Below, one piece after another: positions 43,653 to 51,640 of a stretch of 64,000 nucleotides of DNA. The stretch is from Bacillota bacterium (lineage in GTDB: Bacteria > Bacillota > Clostridia > Lachnospirales > Lachnospiraceae). The stretch covers positions 1-64,000 of the forward strand of contig JAEYOY010000079.1 of the NCBI GenBank assembly GCA_023411215.1, written 5' to 3'. Under the pieces are notes generated by a model. The model was given only the letters and a program-made list of their open reading frames with translations. It did not search any database and was not told the origin of the DNA. Position 1 is the stretch's first letter. Each line of letters starts with the position of its first letter. The translations under genes and the position numbers were made by a program.

Positions 43653-44045
43653 TTAGTCGTTATACTCGGCCATCCAAAGACCGTGCAGGTTGCAATATGC
43701 ATAAGCCCTTTTTACCTTATCATCCTTCGTAAGTGCAAATTCCAGATAAGGCTTGTCATTTGGCATAAGTGGTTTGCGTTGTCCGCCCTTCTCTGTCATC
43801 AGGTAGACCCATCCAATGAAATGTTCTTCTGTCATCGGGTGTGGGACAGAGCCAATCTCGATGGTAACGGTATTCCCCTCAACCTTTATTACCGGAATGT
43901 GCTTCTCAACAGCTGCTTCCACGGTGTTGGGAACTAATTCTGACATCTCCTCACCACAGCATACCAGCGGTACACCAGCATTATTAATTAGCCCAATCGT
44001 GTTGCCGCATTTCTTACAGGTATAAAACTTTTGCTCCTTCTTCAT
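43653..44045 (-). CDS. dfx: Desulfoferrodoxin (superoxide reductase)
   Basis: A 130-residue superoxide reductase of the two-iron class. Start at 44045 (MKKEQKFYTCKKCGN), preceded by GAAAGGAAGG; the longer frame to 44186 is rejected. The N-terminal desulforedoxin site is FYTCKKCGN with VCCGEEM; the catalytic iron ligands appear in EKHIPVI, PHPMTEEHFIGW and CNLHGLW. It reduces superoxide to peroxide, which the rubrerythrin encoded next then removes. Electrons come from rubredoxin-type carriers. Confidence 0.93.
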   Translation of the reverse strand: MKKEQKFYTCKKCGNTIGLINNAGVPLVCCGEEMSELVPNTVEAAVEKHIPVIKVEGNTVTIEIGSVPHPMTEEHFIGWVYLMTEKGGQRKPLMPNDKPYLEFALTKDDKVKRAYAYCNLHGLWMAEYND

Positions 44046-44246
44046 CTTCGTACCTTCCTTTCTAGAGATAACTAATCTGTGTCCTTTTAAAGTACCTTTT
44101 GATCCATAAAATGATAGGCTGTCTTTGAGTAAGACAGGATAACACACATCTTCCTTTATTATATAGTTAATTTCGAATTTGTTCAATCCTTCAAAGGTAT
44201 TTAATCATGTCATTATCCGATAGCGACAAATTAATATTTGTTCAAA

Positions 44247-44275
44247 TTGAAACATTTCAATATAGCAACTATAAT
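44247..44275 (+). promoter_or_regulatory. Promoter of the mannitol PTS operon
   Basis: TTGAAA at 44247-44252 and TATAAT at 44270-44275 with a 17-base spacer make a near-consensus sigma-A promoter. The -35 box is part of a small dyad ATTGAAACATTTCAAT. Transcription should start near 44282. Confidence 0.75.
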
Positions 44276-44287
44276 TAAATTATCTTA

Positions 44288-44313
44288 AGAAGATGATTGG
44301 CCAATCAGTTCTT
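44288..44313. promoter_or_regulatory. Palindrome in the mtlA leader
   Basis: TGATTGGCCAATCA (44294-44307) is a perfect 14-base palindrome flanked by imperfect GAAGA/TTCTTC arms. It begins just after the predicted start site of the mtlA promoter, a position suited to a repressor operator or an mRNA leader hairpin. Confidence 0.45.
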
Positions 44314-44364
44314 CAGAAATACAAACTAACAATCTATTTTTGAAGTGAGAGGGTAGAATTAACT

Positions 44365-45741
44365 ATGAAGGAAAAAATTCAGGCATTTGGTAGATTTTTT
44401 AGCGGTATGGTATTACCAAACATAGGTGCATTTATTGCATGGGGTATAATCACTACATTATTCATATCAGTAGGTTGGATTCCGAATGAGAGCCTTGCTG
44501 CATTAGTTGATCCAATGGCTAAGATGCTTCTTCCCCTTTTGATTGCTTATACAGGCGGTCAGGTGATCTATGGTCACAGAGGTGGTGTTATTGGTGCGAT
44601 TGCAACAATGGGTCTTATCGTAGGCTCTTCCGTTCCAATGTTCTTAGGCGCAATGCTGATGGGACCGTTCAGTGCATTTATCATCAAGAAATTCGATAAA
44701 TTATTCGAGGGTAAGATTAGAGCAGGCTTTGAGATGCTTGTTAATAACTTCTCCCTTGGTATCATCGGCGCGATATTAACAATTATTTCGTTAAAGGCAA
44801 TCAGCCCAATCGTTACTGCTTTGAATAGCGTAATGGAAGCGGGTGTAGGCTTCTTCGTAGACAACAAATTACTTCCGCTTGCAAGTATTTTCATTGAGCC
44901 CGCGAAGGTATTATTCTTAAACAACGCATTAAATCATGGAATTTTAACCCCCCTTGGAATGGAGCAGGTTGATAAGGTTGGTAAATCCATATTCTTCCTG
45001 TTGGAAGCAAACCCCGGTCCCGGACTTGGTATCTTACTTGCTTGCTTAATCGCGGGTAAGGGTATGATCAAGAGTTCTGCTCCCGGCGCTATCGTAATTC
45101 ATTTCTTTGGTGGAATCCATGAGATATATTTCCCTTATATATTAGCAAATCCGGCACTTATTTTAGCAGTTATTGCCGGTGGAGCTAGTGGTGTATTAAC
45201 TAACACTGTATTAGGTGGCGGCTTGATCGGACCTGCATCTCCGGGCAGTATCCTCGCAGTAGTAGCAATGATTCCCAGAGGTGGACATATAGCAGTACTT
45301 CTCAGTGTATTAATCTCTGCAGCAGTATCCTGTGCGGTTGCAATTCCTTTATTAAGAATCTTTGGTAAGGATGAGGATATCAATGCGGCTAAGGCTAAGG
45401 TTCAGCAGATGAAGAGCGAATCAAAAGGCATTACCACCAATGTTAAGGTTGATGCAAAGGATGTTAATACCATTGTATTTGCTTGTGACGCAGGAATGGG
45501 TTCCAGTGCTATGGGTGCTACCATACTGAAGAAGAAGCTGACCGAAGCAGGACTGGGTAATATTAATGTAATTCATACTCCGGTATCATCAATCCCTGCA
45601 GATTCACAAATCATCGTAACTCATACAGCATTGAAGGAAAGAGCTGCAAAAAGCAATCCAAACGCTAAGTTAGTATTGATTACGAATTTCATGGCTGCAC
45701 CGGAATATGATCAACTGGTGAATGAATTAAAAAACAACTAA
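44365..45741 (+). CDS. mtlA: PTS mannitol-type transporter EIICB
   Basis: A 458-residue membrane permease fused to its EIIB domain. Residues about 1-340 are the EIIC part (IQAFGRFFSGMVLPNIGAFIAWG start; signature FFGGIHEIYFPYILANP at about 252-268). The EIIB domain starts near 365 with FACDAGMGSSAMG, whose Cys374 carries the phosphate. It imports and phosphorylates mannitol or a close hexitol, and needs the separate EIIA encoded at 48564. Strong promoter at 44247 and a terminator at 45801. First gene of a complete PTS locus. Confidence 0.9.
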   Translation: MKEKIQAFGRFFSGMVLPNIGAFIAWGIITTLFISVGWIPNESLAALVDPMAKMLLPLLIAYTGGQVIYGHRGGVIGAIATMGLIVGSSVPMFLGAMLMGPFSAFIIKKFDKLFEGKIRAGFEMLVNNFSLGIIGAILTIISLKAISPIVTALNSVMEAGVGFFVDNKLLPLASIFIEPAKVLFLNNALNHGILTPLGMEQVDKVGKSIFFLLEANPGPGLGILLACLIAGKGMIKSSAPGAIVIHFFGGIHEIYFPYILANPALILAVIAGGASGVLTNTVLGGGLIGPASPGSILAVVAMIPRGGHIAVLLSVLISAAVSCAVAIPLLRIFGKDEDINAAKAKVQQMKSESKGITTNVKVDAKDVNTIVFACDAGMGSSAMGATILKKKLTEAGLGNINVIHTPVSSIPADSQIIVTHTALKERAAKSNPNAKLVLITNFMAAPEYDQLVNELKNN

Positions 45742-45800
45742 TCCTCCATTATATTGGGGAATATAATGACTGATTAAAATCTGTATTAGTTTATTACAAT

Positions 45801-45838
45801 ACGCACGAAAAGCGGTGTCACTGCCGCTGTTCGTGCGT
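45801..45838 (+). terminator. Terminator after mtlA
   Basis: ACGCACGAA (45801-45809) pairs with TTCGTGCGT (45830-45838), with inner AGCGG/CCGCT. No long T-run follows, so read-through into the regulator gene is possible. Confidence 0.65.
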
Positions 45839-45898
45839 TGAAGTATTTCTATTATTAATACAGCAAAGCAGGTTTTAGCTTTTGCCTGATAGGATTGT

Positions 45899-46156
45899 AG
45901 TGTCAAAAGCCTATTTAAATATAGTCACGTCAATTCGCACAATTGATATTTTGATTGCATAATGCAGAATATAATTCGTTCGCAACACGCTTTCGCTTGG
46001 ATGAGTCACGTAGTGGTACATAAGGCCCTTAAAAACAGGACCTAAGTACCAACGGTCTCATACAGTTGCTCATCGAATATATTCCGCATCATGCTTAAGT
46101 TGAAGTGCAGATGTGCTAATTGACGTGTATAAGTTACTAGTATGGCTTTTGACACT
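45899..46156. mobile_element. 258-bp MITE-like palindromic element, copy B
   Basis: Bounded by perfect 13-base inverted repeats AGTGTCAAAAGCC (45899-45911) and GGCTTTTGACACT (46144-46156). Its reverse complement aligns over the whole length with copy A at 18842-19106, including the GGTACTTAGGTCCTG tip and the AAGCGTGTTGCGAA segment. It lies between mtlA and its regulator gene. No coding capacity. The same family contributes orphan ends at 2521 and 11641. Confidence 0.7.
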
Positions 46157-46199
46157 CCAATCCTCATAGAAAATTGCCTACGGCAGGATGGAGGAAGTT

Positions 46200-48299
46200 A
46201 TGATTTTTACACCGCGTCTTCGACAAATATTATTAATATTATTAAAGGAAGACCAGATCATATCCGTGAAGAAATTGGCGGATGAGATTAAGGTTAGTAA
46301 AAGAACAGTACAAAGAGAACTGGAATTGGTCGGGTCTTCTTTGAATCAATATCATATTGCACTCCAGACAAGAACCGGTACTGGAATATGGCTGCAGGGT
46401 GAGGAAGAAGATAAGCGGAATCTATATGAACTGCTTCGGGCGGAAGATACCGTCGATTCCGGTGACAAGGATAATCGCAGAAAGCGTCTGATTCTGGAGA
46501 TACTTCGCGACCGAACCCCTAAGAAGCTTTATTATTATGCTAATATTTTTGATGTAAGTGAAGCCACAATAAGCAATGACATGGAGGCTTTGGTGAGCTG
46601 GTTTCGTCAATTTAACCTTTCCATTATCCGCAGACAGGGCTATGGTGTTGCTCTTGAGGGCAGCGAAAAGGACTATCGGTTGGCGGTTCGTAAATTCGTG
46701 GATGAGAATTCAGATAATAAGATAATTAAGAGCTTTACCGAGGAGAATGAACGTAATATTATCGATATATTAAAGGATAAAGAAGGACCAAATATCTACT
46801 CCTTGTTAAATAATGATATTCTGAATCGAGTTGTAATCTGTTTTCAGAGTATTAGGGACAAACGACTGACCAGATTAACGGAGAACTCCTATATCGGATT
46901 GATTTTGCATGTAACGATTGCTGTAAATCGGATCTTACAACAAGAGATAATCGAGCCGAATGATGAGCTCTTAGAAAAGCTGGTAAAGAACGAAGATTAT
47001 AATTTGGCCACCCATATTGCAAGCTCGCTAGAGGAGGAATTCCAGATCGATATTCCCGATATTGAGATTGCTTATATCCTGCTGCATATCAAGGGTTCCA
47101 AATTACAATATATAGATGAAGATGAGCTTGAGACAGAGAATCAGAGAGAAAGACAGGAAATCTTAAGCTTCATTAATGATATGATCGACGCCTATGACGA
47201 GGAGATCGCCTATGATCTTAAGCTGGATGAAGAATTTATTGCCGGGTTACTGACTCATCTACAGCCGACCTTTGTCAGGCTCCGCAATAATATGATTATT
47301 ACCAATCCATTGCTTCACCAGATTAAAGAAACCTATCCGGGTATTTATGAGAAAAGTAAGCGGGTTGGAAGATTGATTACGGATCGTTACGGTTTTACGG
47401 TTCCCGACGAGGAAATCGGCTTTCTGGCAATGCACTTTGGCGCTGCCAGCGTTCGATTAGAGAATAACCGTGAAAGCAAGCGAAGAGTAGACATCGGCAT
47501 TGTGTGTGCCAGCGGTATCGGTATCTCCAGACTCATGCACTCTAAGCTGAAACGCTTTCTGAAGGACAGTGCAGAGCTTGTTACCTTTGGTAAAGAGGAT
47601 CTAACACCACTGCAGTTGAAAAAGATGGATTTTCTGATCTCCAGCATCAATCTGGATGAGATTGATGCCGATGTGGTACGGGTCAGCCCTTTGCTGCTGG
47701 AGAATGATCTGGAGCGAATAGAGGCAAAGGTTCGGGTATATGCTAAGACGCCCAAGTCCACCGAGGTGGAGAATGATTTCACAAATCAGTTGGAACAGGT
47801 GAATTACACGGTCACACAGATACGCTATATTATCAATGAATTCCAATGCATGAAGGTGAGCAGCCATATATCCTTTGATGAGTTGTTGGTAGCTATCTCC
47901 GAGAGACTCACATCCTACAATGAGAAACGCCTGATAATTCAAGAGGATATAAAGAATAGAGAGAAGATTGCCTCCCAGATCATTCCGGAATATGATTTTG
48001 CCCTACTCCATAGCAGGACTAAGGGTATAATGAGACCCTGCTTTTCGGTGTGCTTAACGAAGGAGCTTGGAGCGTATCGGGATCCTTATTTTAAGAATAT
48101 CCGAGCCGTGATTATCATGCTGATTCCGGAGGATGACCATCTGGAGGAGAACACGAGCATTATGGGATATCTGAGCAGTAAGCTGGTAGAGACCAATGAG
48201 TTTCTGAACACCATTTTTACCGGAGATAGAGATAATATTCGTACCTTTATTACGATGGAATTAAAGAGATACTTCAGTCTATATCTGGACCGGGTATAG
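46200..48299 (+). CDS. mtlR: PRD-domain transcriptional activator, MtlR type
   Basis: A 699-residue regulator; start at the ATG following GGAGGAAG, rather than 46188. Domains in order: winged helix DNA-binding (about 1-60, LADEIKVSKRTVQRELELV), a second helix-turn-helix (about 105-130), PRD1 (about 190-290, His in GLILHVT and ILLHIKG), PRD2 (about 310-410, His in GLLTHLQP and FLAMHFGA), EIIB-like with Cys in IGIVCASGIGISR (about 440) and a C-terminal EIIA-like domain with His in FALLHSRTKG (about 600). PTS-dependent phosphorylation of these sites tunes activation of mtlA and the downstream genes. Confidence 0.88.
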   Translation: MIFTPRLRQILLILLKEDQIISVKKLADEIKVSKRTVQRELELVGSSLNQYHIALQTRTGTGIWLQGEEEDKRNLYELLRAEDTVDSGDKDNRRKRLILEILRDRTPKKLYYYANIFDVSEATISNDMEALVSWFRQFNLSIIRRQGYGVALEGSEKDYRLAVRKFVDENSDNKIIKSFTEENERNIIDILKDKEGPNIYSLLNNDILNRVVICFQSIRDKRLTRLTENSYIGLILHVTIAVNRILQQEIIEPNDELLEKLVKNEDYNLATHIASSLEEEFQIDIPDIEIAYILLHIKGSKLQYIDEDELETENQRERQEILSFINDMIDAYDEEIAYDLKLDEEFIAGLLTHLQPTFVRLRNNMIITNPLLHQIKETYPGIYEKSKRVGRLITDRYGFTVPDEEIGFLAMHFGAASVRLENNRESKRRVDIGIVCASGIGISRLMHSKLKRFLKDSAELVTFGKEDLTPLQLKKMDFLISSINLDEIDADVVRVSPLLLENDLERIEAKVRVYAKTPKSTEVENDFTNQLEQVNYTVTQIRYIINEFQCMKVSSHISFDELLVAISERLTSYNEKRLIIQEDIKNREKIASQIIPEYDFALLHSRTKGIMRPCFSVCLTKELGAYRDPYFKNIRAVIIMLIPEDDHLEENTSIMGYLSSKLVETNEFLNTIFTGDRDNIRTFITMELKRYFSLYLDRV

Positions 48300-48402
48300 C
48301 TGACTTTTAGAAATGTCGCTAATGGATGGTGTCAAACTCATATTTGTAATGTTTGATATTAAGATAGTGTTGAGTCTATAATGGAATCAGATAAAGGAAA
48401 GA

Positions 48403-48494
48403 AAGTAACAAGAGATAGAAGATAACAAGAGATAGACAGACAGTAATAAAAGATAGACAGTAACAAAAGATTGACAGTAACATGAGATAAAAAA
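48403..48494. repeat. Degenerate 17-bp tandem repeats
   Basis: About five imperfect copies of AGTAACAAAAGATTGAC (17-19 base period) fill this stretch between the regulator and the EIIA gene. They are AT-rich, lack dyad symmetry and are not translated in any long frame. Probably a variable-number repeat or spacer. Confidence 0.5.
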
Positions 48495-48563
48495 ATCAGG
48501 ATAATTACAACCGAGCATAGGATACTTAGCTTGAGGATTTACTAGATAGAAAGGGTTAGACAG

Positions 48564-48986
48564 ATGGAATTGTTGCAGAGAAAAAATATTTTAGTTAATT
48601 GTAAAGCAAAGGAGAAAGAAGCGGTCATCCGCGAAATAGGTCAGGTATTATGTGATAGCGGATATGTGGAAGTAGGCTATATTGAAGGTATGTTAGAGAG
48701 AGAAAATTCCTTCTCCACCAATATTGGTAACCAAATTGCTATTCCTCATGGAGTTGAAGCTGCAAAAAGCAAAATAAAGAGTTCCGGCATCGCAGTCATG
48801 GTATTCCCGGAGGGTACGCTGTGGAATGATGAGAAGGTTAGCATTGTAATCGGAATTGCTGCAAAAGGGGAAGAGCATCTGGATATTCTGGCGAATATAG
48901 CAGATAAATTATCGACAGAAGAAGCGGTTGCTAAGATGCTGCACAGCAGTGTGGATGAGATTTACAGCATATTCACAGGGAAATAA
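48564..48986 (+). CDS. mtlF: PTS mannitol-type EIIA
   Basis: A 140-residue cytoplasmic EIIA of the fructose/mannitol family. The phosphorylated His is H62 in QIAIPHGVEAAKSKI. It passes phosphate from HPr to the EIIB domain of MtlA and to the regulator. Ribosome site GAAAGGG. It starts the downstream block of the locus, followed by the phosphofructokinase gene 79 bases later. Confidence 0.92.
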   Translation: MELLQRKNILVNCKAKEKEAVIREIGQVLCDSGYVEVGYIEGMLERENSFSTNIGNQIAIPHGVEAAKSKIKSSGIAVMVFPEGTLWNDEKVSIVIGIAAKGEEHLDILANIADKLSTEEAVAKMLHSSVDEIYSIFTGK

Positions 48987-49065
48987 ACCGATTATTAAAG
49001 TTAGCTCGAAGTAGAGCATAGCAGGGATGTGAATTTATACTCCTGCGGTATGATGGAGGTAATAA

Positions 49066-49998
49066 ATGATAATTACAGTTACGATGAATCCGGCAATTGA
49101 TAAAACAGTGGATCTGGAGCATATGGCACATGGAGGACTTAACCGTGTTAAAAATGTCATCATAGATGCAGGCGGAAAGGGAATTAATGTATCCAAGACA
49201 ATTAAGGAGCTGGGCGGCGAGACTATCGCAACCGGCTTTGTCGGCGGTAGCGGTGGTATGCTGATTAAGAAGGTATTGCAGGATCAGGGAATTCAATCTG
49301 ATTTTGTAGAAATAAAGAACGAGGTTAGAACGAATTTAAAGGTAGTGGAAGCGGACGGAAATGTAACCGAATTCAATGAGCCCGGCCCGCAGGTTACCGG
49401 GGAGGAACTGGAGGCATTAACACAGAAGCTGTTAAGCTATGCGAATAAAGAGGCTCTATTTGTTCTGGCAGGAAGCATTCCGAACGGAATTAGTAAGACG
49501 ATCTACCAGACCTTAACCTATAAGCTTAAGGAAAAGGGAGCAAAGGTATTTGTTGATGCAGATGGAGAGCTGTTCATACAGTCTCTGGAAGCAGGTCCTG
49601 ATATTATTAAGCCCAACCGTCATGAGTTGGAGGAATATTATCATAAGGATTACCGTGTGGATGAGACAGAGCTGATTGATATGGGGCAGTCTTTGTTGGA
49701 GAAGGGAATCGGTATGATTGCCATCTCCTTAGGTCAGATGGGCGGCTTATTTATAACGAAGGATAAGATACTCAGGTGCCCCGGTCTTAAAGTGGAAGCA
49801 CACTCCACTGTCGGAGCGGGAGATGCCATGGTAGCAGCGCTGTCTTACGGCTATGATCAGGGATTAACCTTGGAGGAAGGTGCAAAGCTTGGTATCGCTA
49901 CTTCCGCAGGTGCAGTAACCACCAAGGGAACAAAACCTCCGAAGCGGGAGCTGGTAGATGCATTGTTAAAGGAAGCGAAGGCGGAAGAGATTAGATAA
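49066..49998 (+). CDS. fruK: 1-phosphofructokinase (PfkB family)
   Basis: A 310-residue sugar kinase. Family motifs are VTMNPAIDKTVDL at the N-terminus, GGKGINVSKTIKELGG (about 38-53) and the catalytic AHSTVGAGDAMVAAL (about 244-258). It is of the FruK/LacC type, phosphorylating fructose 1-phosphate (or tagatose 6-phosphate) to the bisphosphate. Its presence between a mannitol EIIA and a Zn-dehydrogenase suggests that mannitol-derived fructose 1-phosphate is its substrate here. GGAGGTAATA site before the start. Confidence 0.85.
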   Translation: MIITVTMNPAIDKTVDLEHMAHGGLNRVKNVIIDAGGKGINVSKTIKELGGETIATGFVGGSGGMLIKKVLQDQGIQSDFVEIKNEVRTNLKVVEADGNVTEFNEPGPQVTGEELEALTQKLLSYANKEALFVLAGSIPNGISKTIYQTLTYKLKEKGAKVFVDADGELFIQSLEAGPDIIKPNRHELEEYYHKDYRVDETELIDMGQSLLEKGIGMIAISLGQMGGLFITKDKILRCPGLKVEAHSTVGAGDAMVAALSYGYDQGLTLEEGAKLGIATSAGAVTTKGTKPPKRELVDALLKEAKAEEIR

Positions 49999-50076
49999 CA
50001 GATGTAGGTAGTATACGAAGAATGTTTGAGTGGAGGATTATTTGTTAATCTTCACTGTAGAAAGGACTAACATCAT

Positions 50077-51336
50077 ATGAAAACAAAAGCAGTCAGAATG
50101 TATGGAATGGATGATTTGAGATTAGAAGAGTTTGAGCTACCGGAGATTAAGGATGACGAGATATTAGTGAAGGTAGTCAGCGACAGTATCTGTATGTCCA
50201 CCTATAAATTAGTAAAACAGGGAAAGAAGCATAAACGTGCTCCTCAGAATATCGATACCAATCCCATCATTATCGGACATGAATTCTCCGGTGATATCGT
50301 AAAGGTAGGGGCAAAATGGGCAGAACAGTTCAAGCCCGGACAGAAATTCGCACTTCAACCGGCATTGAATTATAAAGGAAGTCTGGCTTCTCCCGGCTAT
50401 TCCTATGAATTTTTCGGTGGTGCTTGTACCTATTGTATCATCCCTCAGGAGGTTATGGAGCTAGGATGTTTACTTAACTATGACGGTGAGAGCTATTTTG
50501 AAGCATCTCTTGGAGAACCGATGAGCTGTATCATCGGAGGCTACCATGCCAATTATCATACCAACAAGCAAAACTATAACCATTCCATGGGTGTGAAAGA
50601 GGGAGGAAATCTCCTGGTTATGGGGGGCTGTGGACCGATGGGACTTGGCGCGGTCAGCTATGGACTTTGCATAGAGAATAAACCAAAGAGATTGGTAGTT
50701 ACCGATATCAGCGACGATAGAATTGCTAGAGCACGTGAGGTAATTTCTGAGGAGATGGCAGCAGAGCATGGTGTAGAGCTGATCTATGTGAATACACAGA
50801 CTATGGAAAATCCCTATGAGGAGCTGATGAAGCTGACGGAGGGATTGGGCTATGATGATGTGTTTGTCTACGTTCCCATCCGTCAGGTGGCAGAACTGGG
50901 TGATGCATTATTAGCCTTTGACGGCTGCATGAACTTCTTTGCAGGGCCGACCGATAATCAGTTTAAGGCAGATATCAATCTATATAATGTTCATTATACC
51001 AGTACACATATTATTGGAACGACCGGTGGGAATACCGATGATCTGGTGGAGGCAATAGATCTGGCCTCCCGTAAATTAATTGAGCCGGCAGTAATGGTTA
51101 CTCATGTCGGTGGTATTGACAGTGTTGCAGAAGCTACTCTGAACCTCCCTCATATCCCGGGTGGAAAGAAGTTGAATTATATGCATCTTAACTTGCCTTT
51201 AACTGCAATTGACGATTTTGAAGAATTGGGTAAGACCGATCCATTGTTTGCAAAGCTGTCTGATTCCTGCAAGCGCCATAAAGGCTTATGGAACAGTGAA
51301 GCGGAGCGTATCTTATTTGAGCATTTTGGGGTATAG
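50077..51336 (+). CDS. Zn-dependent dehydrogenase, sorbose-1-phosphate reductase-like
   Basis: A 419-residue medium-chain alcohol dehydrogenase. Catalytic zinc ligands are likely Cys in SDSICMSTYK, His/Glu in GHEFSGDIV and Glu in GEPMSCIIGG; the NAD-binding motif is LLVMGGCGPMGLGAVSYG (about 183-200). The four-Cys structural zinc lobe of ordinary ADH is not visible. Overall layout resembles SorE-type L-sorbose 1-phosphate reductases. In this operon it takes the place of MtlD, and would oxidise the phosphorylated hexitol formed by the PTS, giving fructose 1-phosphate for the adjacent kinase; that reaction is inferred. Confidence 0.75.
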   Translation: MKTKAVRMYGMDDLRLEEFELPEIKDDEILVKVVSDSICMSTYKLVKQGKKHKRAPQNIDTNPIIIGHEFSGDIVKVGAKWAEQFKPGQKFALQPALNYKGSLASPGYSYEFFGGACTYCIIPQEVMELGCLLNYDGESYFEASLGEPMSCIIGGYHANYHTNKQNYNHSMGVKEGGNLLVMGGCGPMGLGAVSYGLCIENKPKRLVVTDISDDRIARAREVISEEMAAEHGVELIYVNTQTMENPYEELMKLTEGLGYDDVFVYVPIRQVAELGDALLAFDGCMNFFAGPTDNQFKADINLYNVHYTSTHIIGTTGGNTDDLVEAIDLASRKLIEPAVMVTHVGGIDSVAEATLNLPHIPGGKKLNYMHLNLPLTAIDDFEELGKTDPLFAKLSDSCKRHKGLWNSEAERILFEHFGV

Positions 51337-51363
51337 TGTGAAAACAGCAGATTGGAGATTGAT

Positions 51364-51627
51364 ATGGTAAGTCAAAGAATAACGGTGAAAAATACTTCCG
51401 GACTACATGCAAGACCGGCAAGTGAACTCGCAAAATTATGTACAAAGTGTAACAGTGATATTACTATTGTAGTAGGTGAGAAAAGAATTAATCCTAAGAG
51501 TATCCTGATTCTGATGAGTGCAGCAATCCGCTGTGGCACTGAGATTTTAGTTGAGTGCAACGGGGCGTCAGAGCAGGAAGATCTGCAAGTGATTATTGAA
51601 GCAATTGATGGTGGTTTGGGAGAATAA
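51364..51627 (+). CDS. ptsH: Phosphocarrier protein HPr
   Basis: An 87-residue HPr. The start ATG at 51364 follows TTGGAG. The active His15 lies in SGLHARPA and the regulatory Ser46 in NPKSILILMS, so both EI-dependent and HPr-kinase-dependent phosphorylation look possible. It transfers phosphate from enzyme I to EIIA. It lies 13 bases before the enzyme I gene, inside the mannitol locus rather than at a separate general PTS locus. Confidence 0.92.
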   Translation: MVSQRITVKNTSGLHARPASELAKLCTKCNSDITIVVGEKRINPKSILILMSAAIRCGTEILVECNGASEQEDLQVIIEAIDGGLGE

Positions 51628-51640
51628 TGGAGGCTAAGCT

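Noticed and set aside
48330..48345. GGTGTCAAACTC resembling the terminal repeat of the palindromic elements
   Set aside because: Only about nine bases match and neither the AAGCC part nor the flanking AATC is present.
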